DNA from: Sorghum bicolor
Lineage: Eukaryota; Streptophyta; Magnoliopsida; Poales; Poaceae
DNA length: 64,000 nt
Reading direction: 5' to 3'
NCBI RefSeq assembly: GCF_000003195.3
Contig: NC_012875.2
Location: 12,949,129-13,013,128 of the forward strand
Shown here: one piece after another, positions 1-12,530 of the stretch
How positions within the stretch are numbered: the first letter of the stretch is position 1
How the letters are laid out: every line of letters begins with the position of its first letter
Notes under the pieces: generated by a model
The model's database searches: none
What the model was told of the DNA's origin: nothing
What the model saw: the letters and a program-made list of their open reading frames with translations, nothing else
Position numbers and translations under genes: made by a program

Positions 1-3000
1 ACATTTATTTTGATGATTTTTTTATTTGACAAAGCCAAAACAATTTATTTACAAATTTTACATCTCTCTCTTATAGTATATGAAACAACAAGAGAGATAT
101 ATAAGATTTTAGAAAAATATTAGAATCGCCATGTCGGATGAACATACGATAAAATAACCATAATAAACTATGTAGATCTTGAGATGTTATGAAATTTTGT
201 ATTTGGCAACTTTTTTATTTGAGTTCATCTTATCATGCAAAACTGCGTTTTTAATTGAAAATTTTAAATTTTGATTTTTGTTAAACAACCTCGGATGGAA
301 AAAACTCTCTAAATAAATAAACTTTCTAGATGTCAAAAAGTTATGAAACTTTGTAGTTGATAACTTTTTGTTTTGAAATCATCTTGTCACGAAAAAAACT
401 ACATTAGAATTTCTTAAATTTGAAAATTCTTTGCAGAGTGTTTTTCTTTGACACTCGGCAAAGACCTTCTTTGCCGAGTGTCAAAAATAAAACACTCGGC
501 AAAGAAAATTTCAAATCCAATTTTAAAGCCCTAAACGAATTCAAATCAAAAATGTTTTAACTACAAAGTTGTTTAACTTCTCAAGATGTACAACATTTAT
601 TTTGATTATTTTTTATTTGACAAAGCCAAAACAAATTTATTTATAAATTTTACATCACTCTCTTATAGTATATGAAACTACAAGACAGATAAATAAGAAT
701 TTAGAAAAATATTAGAATCACCATGTCGGATGAACTTATGACAAAATTACCAAAATAAACTCTGTAAATCTTGAGATGTTATGAAATTTTGTATTTGGCA
801 ACTTTTTTATTTGAGTTCATCTTGTGATGCAAAACCGCGTTTTTAATTGAAAATTTTAAATTTTGATTTTTTTTAAACAACCTCGGATGAAAAAACTCTC
901 TAAATAAACTTTCTAGATCTCAAAAGGTTATGAAACTTTGTAGTTGATAACTTTTTGTTTTGAAATCGTCTTGTCATGCAAAAGCTACATTTGAATTTCT
1001 TAAATTTAAATATTCTTTGCCGAGTGTTTTTCTGTGGCACTCGGCAAAGACCTTCTTTGCCGAGTGTCAACAATAGAACACTCGGCAAAGAAAATTTCAA
1101 ATCGAATTTTGAAGCCCTAAACGAATTCAAATCAAAACGTATTTAACTACAAAGTTGTATAACTTCTCAAGATCGGATGAACATTTATTTTGATCATTTC
1201 TTTATTTGACAAAGCCAAAACAAATTTATTTACAAATTTTACACTTCTCTCTTATAGTATAAACAACAAGACATATATATAAGTTTCTAGAAAAATATTA
1301 GAATCGCCATGTCGGATGAACATACGACAAAATAACACATACGACAAAATAACCAAAATAAACTCTGTAGATCTTGAGATGTTATGAAATTTTGTATTTG
1401 GCAACTTTTTTATTTGAGTTCATCTTATCATGCAAAACTGTGTTTTTAATTGAAAATTTTAAATTTTGATTTTTTAAACAACCTCGGATGGAAAAACTCT
1501 CTAAATAAACTTTCTAGATGTCAAAAAGTTATGAAACTTTGTAGTTGATAACTTTTTGTTTTAAAATCATCTTGTCAGGAAAAAACTACATTAGAATTTC
1601 TTGAATTTGAAAATTCTTTGGCGAATGTTTTTCTTTGCCGAGTGTCAAAAATAAAACACTCGGCACAGAAAATTTCAAATCCAATTTTTAAGCCCTAAAC
1701 GAATTCAAATCAAAAAGTTTTTAACTAGAAAGTTGTATAACTTCTCAAGATCTACAACATTTATTTTGATGATTTTTTTATTTGACAAAGCCAAAATAAT
1801 TTATTTACAAATTTTACATCTCCCTCTTATAGTATATGAAACAACAAGAGAGATATATAAGATTTTAGAAAAATATTAGAATCGCCATGTCGGATGAACA
1901 TACGATAAAATAACCATAATAAACTATGTAGATCTTGAGATGTTATGAAATTTTGTATTTGGCAACTTTTTTATTTGAGTTCATCTTATCATGCAAAACT
2001 GCGTTTTTAATTGAAAATTTTAAATTTTGATTTTTTTTAAACAACCTCGGATGGAAAAAACTCTCTAAATAAACTTTCTAGATGTCAAAAAGTTATGAAA
2101 CTTTGTAGTTGATAACTTTTTGTTTTGAAATCATCTTGTCACGAAAAAAAACTACATTAGAATTTTTTAAATTTGAAAATTCTTTGCCGAGTGTTTTTCT
2201 GTGACACCCGGCAAAGACCTTCTTTGCCGAGTGTCAAAAATAAAACACTCGGCAAAGAAAATTTCAAATCCAATTTTAAAGCCCTAAACGAATTCAAATC
2301 AAAAATGTTTTAACTACAAAGTTGTTTAACTTCTCAAGATGTACAACATTAATTTTGATTATTTTTTATTTGACAAAGCCAAAACAAATTTATTTATAAA
2401 TTTTACATCACTCTCTTATAGTATATGAAACTACAAGACAGATAAATAAGAATTTAGAAAAATATTAGAATCACCATGTCGGATGAACTTATGACAAAAT
2501 TACCAAAAAAACTTTGTAGATCTTGAGATGTTATGAAATTTTGTATTTGGCAACTTTTTTATTTGCGTTCATCTTGTCATGCAAAACCGCGTTTTTAATT
2601 GAAAATTTTAAATTTTGATTTTTTTTAAACAACCTCGGATGGAAAAAACTCTCTAAATAAACTTTCTAGATGTCAAAAAGTTATGAAACTTTGTAGTTGA
2701 TAACTTTTTGTTTTGAAATCATCTTGTCACGAAAAAAACTACATTAGAATTTCTTAAATTTTAAAATTCTTTGCCGAGTGTTTTTCTTTAACACTCGGCA
2801 AAGACCTTCTTTGCCGAGTGTCAAAAATAAAACACTCGGCAAAGAAAATTTCAAATCCAATTTTAAAGCCCTAAACGAATTCAAATCAAAAATGTTTTAA
2901 CTACAAAGTTGTTTAACTTCTCAAGATGTACAACATTTATTTTGATTATTTTTTATTTGACAAAGCCAAAACAAATTTATTTATAAATTTTACATCACTC

Positions 3001-6000
3001 TCTTATAGTATATGAAACTACAAGACAGATAAATAAGAATTTAGAAAAATATTAGAATCACCATGTCGGATGAACTTATGACAAAATTACCAAAAAAACT
3101 CTGTAGATCTTGAGATGTTATGAAATTTTGTATTTGGCAACTTTTTTATTTGAGTTCATCTTGTCATGCAAAACCGCGTTTTTAATTGAAAATTTTAAAT
3201 TTTGATTTTTTTTAAACAACCTCGGATGAAAAAACTCTCTAAATAAACTTTCTAGATCTCAAAAAGTTATGAAACTTTATAGTTGATAACTTTTTGTTTT
3301 GAAATCATCTTGTCATGCAAAAGCTACATTTGAATTTCTTAAATTTAAATATTCTTTGCCGAGTGTTTTTCTCTGGCACTCGGCAAAGACCTTCTTTACC
3401 GAGTGTCAAAAATAGAACACTCAGCAAAGAAAATTTCAAATCGAATTTGGAAGCCCTAAACGAATTCAAATCAAAACGTATTTAACTACAAAGTTGTATA
3501 ACTTCTCAAGATCGGATGAACATTTATTTTGATCATTTCTTTATTTGACAAAGCCAAAACAAATTTATTTACAAATTTTACATCTCTCTTATAGTATATG
3601 AAACAACAAGACATATATATAAGTTTCTAGAAAAATATTAGAATCGCCATGTCGGATAAACATACGACAAAATAACAAAAATAAACTCTGTAGATCTTGA
3701 GATGTTATGAAATTTTGTATTTGGCAACTTTTTTATTTGAGTTCTGTGTTTTTAATTGAAAATTTTAAATTTTGATTTTTTAAACAACCTCGGATGGAAA
3801 AACTCTCTAAATAAACTTTCTAGATGTCAAAAAGTTATGAAACTTTGTTGTTGATAACTTTTTGTTTTGAAATCATCTTGTCAGGAAAAAACTACATTAG
3901 AATTTCTTAAATTTTAAAATTCTTTGGCGAATGTTTTTCTTTGCCGAGTGTCAAAAATAAAACACTCGGCACAGAAAATTTCAAATCGAATTTTGAAGCC
4001 CTAAACAAATTCAAATCAAAAAGTTTTTAACTAGAAAGTTGTATAACTTCTCAAGATCTACAACATTTATTTTGATGATTTTTTTATTTGACAAAGCCAA
4101 AACAATTTATTTACAAATTTTACATCTCTCTCTTATAGTATATGAAACAACAAGAGAGATATATAAGATTTTAGAAAAATATTAGAATCGCCATGTCGGA
4201 TGAACATACGATAAAATAACCATAATAAACTATGTAGATCTTGAGATGTTATGAAATTTTGTATTTGGCAACTTTTTTATTTGAGTTCATCTTATCATGC
4301 AAAACTGCGTTTTTAATTGAAAATTTTAAATTTTGATTTTTGTTAAACAACCTCGGATGGAAAAAACTCTCTAAATAAACTTTCTAGATGTCAAAAAGTT
4401 ATGAAACTTTGTAGTTGATAACTTTTTGTTTTGAAATCATCTTGTCACGAAAAAAACTACATTAGAATTTCTTAAATTTGAAAATTCTTTGCAGAGTGTT
4501 TTTCTTTGACACTCGGCAAAGACCTTCTTTGCCGAGTGTCAAAAATAAAACACTCGGCAAAGAAAATTTCAAATCCAATTTTAAAGCCCTAAACGAATTC
4601 AAATCAAAAATGTTTTAACTACAAAGTTGTTTAACTTCTCAACATGTACAACATTTATTTTGATTATTTTTTATTTGACAAAGCCAAAACAAATTTATTT
4701 ATAAATTTTACATCACTCTCTTATAGTATATGAAACTACAAGACAGATAAATAAGAATTTAGAAAAATATTAGAATCACCATGTCGGATGAACTTATGAC
4801 AAAATTACCAAAAAAACTCTGTAGATCTTGAGATGTTATGAAATTTTGTATTTGGCAACTTTTTTATTTGAGTTCATCTTGTCATGCAAAACCGCGTTTT
4901 TAATTGAAAATTTTAAATTTTGATTTTTTTAAACAACCTCGGATGAAAAAACTCTCTAAATAAACTTTCTAGATCTCAAAAAGTTATGAAACTTTGTAGT
5001 TGATAACTTTTTGTTTTGAAATCATCTTGTCATGCAAAAGCTACATTTGAATTTCTTAAATTTAAATATTGTTTGACGAGTGTTTTTCTCTGGCACTCGG
5101 CAAAGACCTTCTTTGCCGAGTGTCAAAAATAGAACACTCAGCAAAGAAAATTTCAAATCGAATTTTGAAGCCCTAAACGAATTCAAATCAAAACGTATTT
5201 AACTACAAAGTTGTATAACTTCTCAAGATCGGATGAACATTTATTTTGATCATTTCTTTATTTGACAAAGCCAAAACAAATTTATTTACAAATTTTACAT
5301 CTCTCTCTTATAGTATATGAAACAACAAGAGAGATATATAAGATTTTAGAAAAATATTAGAATCGCCATGTCGGATGAACATACGATAAAATAACCATAA
5401 TAAACTATGTAGATCTTGAGATGTTATGAAATTTTGTATTTGGCAACTTTTTTATTTGAGTTCATCTTATCATGCAAAACTGCGTTTTTAATTGAAAATT
5501 TTAAATTTTGATTTTTTTTAAACAACCTCGGATGGAAAAAACTCTCTAAATAAACTTTCTAGATGTCAAAAAGTTATGAAACTTTGTAGTTGATAACTTT
5601 TTGTTTTGAAATCATCTTGTCACGAAAAAAACTACATTAGAATTTCTTAAATTTGAAAATTCTTTGCCGAGTGTTTTTCTTTGACACTCGGCAAAGACCT
5701 TCTTTGCCGAGTGTCAAAAATAAAACACTCGGCAAAGAAAATTTCAAATCCAATTTTAAAGCCCTAAACGAATTCAAATCAAAAATGTTTTAACTACAAC
5801 GTTGTTTAACTTCTCAACATGTACAACATTTATTTTGATTATTTTTTATTTGACAAAGCCAAAACAAATTTATTTATAAATTTTACATCTCTCTTATAGT
5901 ATATGAAACTACAAGAGAGATATATAAGATTTTAGAAAAATATTAGAATCGCAATTTCGGATGAACATACGACAAAATAACCATAACAAACTCTGTAGTT

Positions 6001-6856
6001 CTTGAGATGTTATGAAATTTTATATTTGGCAACTTTTTTATTTGAGTTCATCTTATCATGCAAAACTGGGTTTTTAATTGAAAATTTAAAATTTTGATTT
6101 TTTTAAACAGCCTCGGATGGAAAAACTCTCTAAATAAACTTTGTAGATGTCAAAAAGTTATGAAACTTTATAGTTGATAACTTTTTGTTTTGAAATCATG
6201 TTGTTACAAAATAAACTACATTAGAATTTCTTAAATTTGAAAATTCTTTGCCGAGCGTTTTTCTTTGACACTCGCCAAAGACCTTCTTTGCCGAGTGTCC
6301 AAAATAAAACACTCGGCAAAGAAAATTTCAAATCGAATTTTGAAACCCTAAACGATTTCAAATCAAAAAGTTTTTAACTAGAAAGTTGTATAACTTCTCA
6401 AGATCTACAACATTTATTTTGATCATTTTTTTATTTGACAAAGCCAAAACAATTTATTTACAAATTTTACATCTCTCTCTTATAGTATATGAAACTACAA
6501 GACAGATATATAAGAATTTAGAAAAATATTAGAATCACCATGTCAGATGAACATATGACAAAATAACCAAAATAAACTCTGTAGATCTTGAGATGTTATG
6601 AAATTTTGTATATGGCAACTTTTTTATTTGAGTTCAACTTGTCATGCAAAACCACGTTTTTAATTGAAAATTTTAAATTTTGATTTTTTTAAACAACCTT
6701 GGATGGAATAACTCTCTAAATAAACTTCGTAGATCTCAAAAAAGTTATAAAGCTTTGTAGTTGATAACTTTTTGTTTTGAAATCATCTTGTCATGCAAAA
6801 ACTACATTTGACTTTCTTAAATTTAAAAATTCTTTGCCGAGTTTCAAAAATAAAAC
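1..6856. repeat. Tandem satellite array, block 1 (~587-bp unit)
   Basis: About eleven and a half head-to-tail units. The core ACACTCGGCAAAG recurs at about 451, 1037, 2204, 2791, 3376, 4509, 5093, 5684 and 6268, giving spacings of 584-591 bp; two units near 1620 and 3920 have lost part of the core. Each unit has the CGGCAAAG core, a stretch containing GTATATGAAAC and a stretch containing AACCTCGGATGG. The core resembles subterminal repeats that I associate with panicoid CACTA transposons, but no CACTA terminal inverted repeat or transposase is visible. Small open frames here are by-products of the repeat. The block stops inside a unit at 6856, where the Tekay element is inserted, and the same unit resumes at 27111. 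Confidence 0.93.
6852..6856. repeat. Target-site duplication, left (AAAAC)
   Basis: AAAAC lies directly before the 5' LTR and again at 27111-27115 directly after the 3' LTR. Removing the element restores the usual satellite text of caaaaataaaac followed by actcggc. Confidence 0.95.
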
Positions 6857-9693
6857 TGTAACACCCAAAAATTTGGTTTCTTTTAAATAGATGAAATGAA
6901 TTTAAATGAATTTATTTTGTGAGCATTTTCAATATAGGAAAATAAATAAATTTGGAGAAATTAAAATTTAATATAAGCTTAGAGAAAACTTTATGTTGCA
7001 TTCATGCTGGAGCATTTCTTTTATGTGATGATTGCTTTAAAAACCAAAGTATTTGCGCAAGAAAATATTTGAAGAAAAGGAATTCATTTGGAAAATGTGT
7101 ATAAAAAAAGGAATCCTTTCCCTCCCTTCCCCTTCCTCTTTTCGGCCTGGAGGCCCAGCAACCCTCCCCCGCGCCCCTTCTTGGGCCTGGCCCAGCCGGC
7201 CTCCTCCTTCCCCAAACCGCCGCCCGCTTCTTTCTCTCTCTCGGTTGGAAAACCGCTCGGCGCCTCCCCCGCGCCCACGTTCTCCCGCCCCCCGCGCCAC
7301 GGCTTTCAGTTGGAGAACCCCCCCCGTGCGCCCGAGCCTTCTTTCTCCCCCCTTCCCATTTTCTTTTCTCCTTGTCTTCGCTCCTCTCCGCCTTGCGCAG
7401 AGAAGCCGCCGCTGCGACCTCCGCGCGAAGCCCGCCGTCCGAGCCGTCCTCGCCGACTTCGTCGCGACAGTGAGCTTCCCCATCCTCCCCGCTTCCTCCT
7501 CGACCGAATCCGTTGTATTTTCGTGCTTCCTAACCCCCTGGCCGTTTGCTCCGGCGAGCTCCATGGCCGCCGGCCATGGAGCGGGCCGCGCGAGCTCTCC
7601 CCGGCCACGCCGAGGCCGGGATTGAGTTCCCCTTGCCCTCCTCTCTCTCCTGGTGTTTTTGGTTCGCGTAACCGGGCCCCGTAGTGCCTAAACGGGTTTC
7701 TCCGGCGACCTCCTCGCCGCGGCAATGGCAGCGCCGCCGCCATCCCCTTCCCCTCCGGCGGCCGGCCCCCTCCTCTCCCCTTCACCCCCCTAGGATCTAA
7801 TCCTGGCCATCCATTTCAAATCGGACGGCCAGAGACGCCCAATACCCCTTCGGGGGAAAATTTGCTAAAGAGTCCCGCTAAAACTATGTTTTTGCCCCGC
7901 AGTCCTCGGCCAAAGAAATTCCAGAATTTCTATATTTATTAAATTTGTTTAAATATGCTTTATTTACAGATTTGCCACTGCAGTGTTTTGGCCATAAAAT
8001 ATTCGTTATAGCTCCGATTTGACCCGTTCGAATTGCGTTAGATTCGTATTTAAATTCTCTACATGTTAGTACTACTATTTCTGTAGTTTGCAACTTTTTA
8101 TTTTCAGGGTTAGGTTTAATTAATTAAATGCCTATAGGAAATCGCTAAAAAGTCGTATCTTGGTCGTTTTAGCTCCGATTTTCGTGATCTTCGTATCTAT
8201 GTGATCGTAGCAAAACGTAGCTTCAGTTTTTAAATATTTTCTTTCATTTTTGATCTGTTGGTGTACTGTTCTAATTAAATGACTGTTTGATTGTATGAAT
8301 GAACCTGGATGCGTGTTGTTGTGTGGTAACGATCGAGCGCAGACGGTGACGTGTCCGTGGGTGATCCATTTTAGTTCGAGGAGCAGTAGGACCAGCAGCA
8401 GTTCCCCTTCACCGAAGGCAAGTATAACATGGGTTTCCCTTGTACACCTGTTCACTTAATTAATTACGCATCTACATGTGTCTATTTTGGTAACCCTAAG
8501 GACATCCTAGCTACCTGACTATATATTTATGACACCTATGGGTAGAATGCATGTGGGTAGCTTTGCTAGTGCTTTAATCAATTGAGACTTTATTATCACT
8601 CTGACTTTAATGAATATGATGACAAATGTTGGGAAAAAGGGCTATGGTGCAATTGACTTCGGTCGGGTTGACCTAGACCCTCCGTGAGGACTTCTCTGTA
8701 AGCGAAAATCCGGGACTTACAGTGCAACCGTGATGGTTATATGGCTCTAACTTTAGCTCAGTAATAGGATCTCATCTAGCTGGTTAGAGGTTACCCGAAA
8801 GGGCGCAAGTGGGGCTTGCCACTTTGGGTATAGAACTGCTTCTGTTCCTATGTGTATAGCCGTGATGGAAATGTGCCATAGGAAAGGGGGTTCTCTATAT
8901 CTGCCTGCCGAGGAAACCTCGCAGCCCTAACTGGTTAGACGTGGCCTATGGAAGGCTTCATAGTGTTCCCTGCCCGCTCACCTTGGCAGTATTAGTGGGT
9001 CTTGCAAACCCCGGGCATATGGGTAACACGACTTACGGGAAAAGTGCACACCTCTGCGCAGAGTTTGATCAAACTGGTATACTAGCCGTGCTCTCGGACA
9101 TGAGCGGCCTTGGACCTTTACGGAATAGTTGGGTGTGGATGGTTATGGGAAATAACTTATGAAAATCTGACGCATTGATCGTGATGATTAATGTGGTTTA
9201 ACCGTGATGGTGATGGTGTTAGCCGTAAAGGTTAACGGTGTTATTATCATGTACTCGTTTGGGCTAATTGGGAGCTTAAGCATAATTGATGATTAAATAG
9301 GATTAAAACATTGACTAATTAAAATGCTAAGTGCAGCATAAAATCCTATGTTATGCTTGCGGAGTACGAGATGTACTCACGCTTGTCTTTTTATTTCTTT
9401 TGGACAAAAATCCCGGATGGGAAACAGATGACAGCTTCTACGAGGAATTCCCTGAGGACTTCTAGGTTGGCGATCCCCCAGTCGGTCGTCCCTGTGTTGA
9501 AGCTACCATATCATAGCTAGCTATGAGTTATATTTTCCGTTTGTCGCAGACTTTGATATATTTGTGTTGTAATAACGTTATGTAAGACACTTGTGATGAT
9601 ACATTTGTAATTTGTCGACTTGTGTGCGCGACTATTCCTGGGGCGCACATGAGATTATTGTACTCAAATTTATCCTTAAATTTGGGTGTGACA
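6857..9693 (+). repeat. 5' LTR of Tekay-type element
   Basis: 2837 bp, starting TGTAACACCC and ending GGGTGTGACA. It matches 15930-18588 plus 26898-27110 along its whole length. It has an AT-rich head, a very GC-rich stretch at about 7110-7800 just after a TATA box, then a long R/U5-like region. Relative to the 3' copy it lacks about 28 bp near 9338. The GC-rich stretch gives overlapping long open frames on both strands. These reflect base composition, not genes. Confidence 0.95.
7100..7109 (+). promoter_or_regulatory. TATA box of Tekay 5' LTR
   Basis: TATAAAAAAA immediately before an abrupt switch from AT-rich to GC- and C-rich sequence. It is conserved in the 3' LTR at 16173. Position and context suit the RNA polymerase II promoter at the U3/R boundary. 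Confidence 0.6.
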
Positions 9694-9696
9694 AAT

Positions 9697-9708
9697 TGGT
9701 ATCAAAGC
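9697..9708 (+). other. Primer binding site, initiator tRNA-Met type
   Basis: TGGTATCAAAGC lies 3 nt after the LTR end. It matches the common plant TGGTATCAGAGC site, complementary to initiator tRNA-Met, except for G to A at position 9. Minus-strand DNA synthesis would start here. Confidence 0.85.
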
Positions 9709-9885
9709 AAGGCTGACTGTAGGACGCAAACCTAGAAACCGTCGATTTTAGGGTTTTCATTTTCGCTTTATTTTTTTCACTTCTTACTTTACTTTCTTGT
9801 TATTTTATTAAAAAATTATATATTCTTACCCACTGTTCTATTTATGTAAACATATTGATTCTAATTCTTAAAATAAAATTTATAG

Positions 9886-10709
9886 ATGCCTCGTCGCAGC
9901 GCAGCCGCGTACCGTGCCCTCTTCATCGCCGCCCGTGCTCCGCCAGTTGCACCAGCACGAGCCCCAGTACCTGCGCCTGCACCACCTGCACCTGCACCAC
10001 CTGCGCCTGCACCCCACGCGTCGACGGGTTCAGCACCGACGCCTCAGTACCCACAGGTTGTTCCGGAGATGGGATGGACCTCCAGGAACAAGTTCAAGGA
10101 GGCTGACGAGGATGCTCACTACCACACTCTGCTCACGGGTGTGTTGGCGAGCTACTACCCGGAGTTTGCTGCCACCGTCCGTTACCTTTGTTCTACTACC
10201 CGGAGTTTGCTGCCACCGTCCGTTACCTTTGTTCGGAGCACAAGCACACGTTGGAGAACACCTACTGGAAGGCCGAGGTGATCATCACAGCTCGGAACAA
10301 CGTCGACAACTCAGACGAGGTGGAGTCCATCCACGAGAGCAGGGTTAGACGTGCTTCCGCCTACGAGAGCATGGAGGATGCAGCTCAGGCCGCGTACTTT
10401 CACTACCATGGCCGCCGTTTTGAGGCCATGCAGGAGGATAGGTACCGGTTCCTTCCTCACAACGACCCAGATGGCAGGACATGGCATGTCCTGGCACCTC
10501 CTGCCGGTGACCCTACCCTGGATACGACTGTGAGACACGTCAGTGCCATTCAGGAGATGAATGTGGCACTGAGGCAGGAGCTGCGTGTTGCGCAGCAGGC
10601 GGGGAAGCGCCTCCAGCGTCAGGTGGATGAGCTGCGTGGTCAGCTTGGACAGCCACCCATCTACAAGAAGAAGCCCCGCAAGTTCGTTCTCCAGGATAGA
10701 GCTCCATAG
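9886..10709 (+). pseudogene. Extra 5' open reading frame of the Tekay element (frameshifted)
   Basis: Starts at ATG 9886, about 190 nt after the LTR. The N-terminus is Ala/Pro-rich, made of repeated PAPAPP units at about residues 25-45. A mid region contains the stretch GWTSRNKFKEADEDAHYHTL. The C-terminal third (about 10540-10690) is rich in Gln, Glu, Arg and Leu and looks coiled-coil. A 41-bp tandem duplication at 10153-10234 shifts the frame, so the first part reads in the frame of 9886 and the rest in the frame of 10188 to the stop at 10707. Some plant Ty3 elements carry additional open frames before gag; function is unknown. I do not recognise a defined enzymatic domain. Confidence 0.7.
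10153..10234 (+). repeat. 41-bp perfect tandem duplication inside the extra ORF
   Basis: The 41 nt at 10153-10193 recur exactly at 10194-10234. Since 41 is not a multiple of three, the duplication frameshifts the reading frame. One copy restores a continuous frame. Confidence 0.95.
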
Positions 10710-11388
10710 ATTTCCCAGTACTTTCTAGATTGACGCTAGCACGAGTATTTCAGTAATGTGTGGCATGTGAATTTTAGTGAGTTGCTGTTTGTGTTGATGA
10801 ACAATTATGATTTGGAGTTTTGTTTTTTTGTGGAAACATGTGGGCCTGTCCGCATGTTTCTAAACCTTAATCTTAGAAGTAAATGTTGTTTAAATTCGAG
10901 GTTGGGTTACTTTATCTTGTCTCAGTCATGCTGTTTCTGGAGCAGTCTGTGATGTTTATTCAGTATCTCATTATCGGTTCAGTCAAAAATTACAAAATTT
11001 TTATGGTGAAAACTAGACAGGTATATCTGCCATCTCCAACTGGAATCACCTCATTAGCTCTTCGGGTCTATCAGATATGTCCATTTTAATCTGCTGTACC
11101 TGCGCAGACTGACAACCAGAGCAGAACCCGATAAACCACATTTTTGATTATGTTACTGTTGGAATCAGTAAATGTGGTCTGAATAAAGTTTGTAGAGAAT
11201 TTCTTAACCTTTCCAACGATGTATACCATGTTCCTTTTGGATATATAGATTCTGAGATAAGCACGGATTACTGACCTGCTGAGTTTGAAACTTGTCCAGA
11301 AAACTGCTAGACTTGTTTTTATTCATTATAAGCGATGAATAATTATTTTGGAAGATCACTAAAAGCCGTGAATCTTTGTTGGAAGCAG
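10710..11388 (+). other. Non-coding spacer between extra ORF and gag
   Basis: About 680 bp of AT-rich sequence without a convincing frame. It holds a motif around 11189-11230 (TTGTAGAGAATTTC then CTTTCCAACG) that is repeated three times in the leader of the related truncated element at 32469-32870. It ends TTGGAAGCAG directly before the gag ATG, which could be a splice acceptor for a spliced gag mRNA. That reading is an inference. Confidence 0.5.
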
Positions 11389-12530
11389 ATGGACGCCGAA
11401 GGAGCAGCCGCTGGTCGTGGACGTGGCCGTGGACGTGGTGTACCTGAGAATCCACCACCACCACCGCCGCCGATGACTATTGAGTAGCTTATGGGCATGC
11501 AAGCTAATTTGATGCAAGCCATGATGAACCGTATGAACAATGAACCAGTAGCAGCACCACTGCCGGTTCAAGTCCGTGACAAGTGAGGGGAGTTCTTGAA
11601 AGGACGTCCTCCGGTGTTCACCCATGCCTCTGATCCACTGGAGGCAGACGACTGGTTAAAAGCAGTCTAGAAGCAGCTGAACATAGCCCAATGCAGCGAC
11701 CTGGAGAAAGTGTTGTACGCATCAGGCCAGCTGCAAGGACCTGCACAGGAGTGGTGGGAGTCCTATCAATATGGACGCCCAAACAATGCTCCGCCAGTCA
11801 CCTGGAAGGAGTTTACGGAAGGGTTCAGGTCCCATCATATTCCGGAGGGCCTGATAGAACTGAAAGCGGAAGAGTTCAGATCTCTTAAGCAGGGATCAAT
11901 GTCAGTCAGTGAATATCGTGACAAGTTTGCTCAACTGTTACGATATGCTCCATATGAGGTGGCCAGGGACTCTGACAAGCAGCGTCTCTTTCTGAAAGGT
12001 CTGTATGACGGACTGCAGCTGCAGCTGATGAGCAACACCTACCCTTGTTTCCAAGAATTGGTGAACCGCGCTATATTGTCATCGACAACAAGCGCAAGGA
12101 GATGGATGCAAAGAAGAGAAAGCTCCAGGGGCAACCGTCGGGCAGCAACACTCGCCCACGTGCGTACCCTTAGCAGGGATTCCCTTAGCGCAGTCAAGGA
12201 CCGCCGAATCAGTGGAACCGGGGTTAGTTTCCACAACGTCCTCAGTACCACCAGCAGTACAGCCACCAGAACCAACAACGCCCCCAACAGCAGTATGGCA
12301 ATCAGAGTCAGCAGCGCCCCCAGCAACAGGTCAGCAACCAGGCACCACGCCAAGGAGTGCCCAACAATGCTCCTGGCAAGAGTGCAGCACCCAGCGGAAA
12401 TCCCAATGCCTGCTACCGCTACGGAGAGGTGGGACACTATGCATACTAGTGCCCCAAGAAGCAGAATCCACCAGCTCAGCAAAACCAGACCAGCAATCAG
12501 AGGCCTGCTTGACCTCCGTTCTCTAGGAGA
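11389..12530 (+). pseudogene. gag: gag (capsid/nucleocapsid) of Tekay element, degenerate
   Basis: Starts at ATG 11389 with an Arg/Gly-rich N-terminus and a Pro run. The capsid part is recognisable from about 11600 to 12075 (for example QEWWESYQYG, and SVSEYRDKFAQLLRYAP near 11900). In-frame stops lie at 11485 (TAG), 11584 (TGA) and 11668 (TAG). At about 12072-12076 a 2-nt AT insertion (or equivalent) shifts the frame. The remainder is Gln-rich and carries more TAG codons. The nucleocapsid zinc knuckle at 12411-12452 keeps the first Cys, His and last Cys, but its second Cys codon is TAC (Tyr) and a TAG sits at 12447. This second frame runs straight into pol, so gag-pol was probably one polyprotein. 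Confidence 0.85.

Noticed and set aside
1..6856. CRISPR-like array in the regularly spaced repeats
   Set aside because: The units are ~587-bp complete tandem repeats without unique spacers, in plant DNA.
7037..7785. Long overlapping open frames on both strands in the GC-rich part of the Tekay 5' LTR, and the same at 16075-16863
   Set aside because: They occur in most frames at once, are Pro/Arg/Gly-rich from base composition, are not in a conserved frame between the two LTRs, and start around the promoter. No domain is recognisable.
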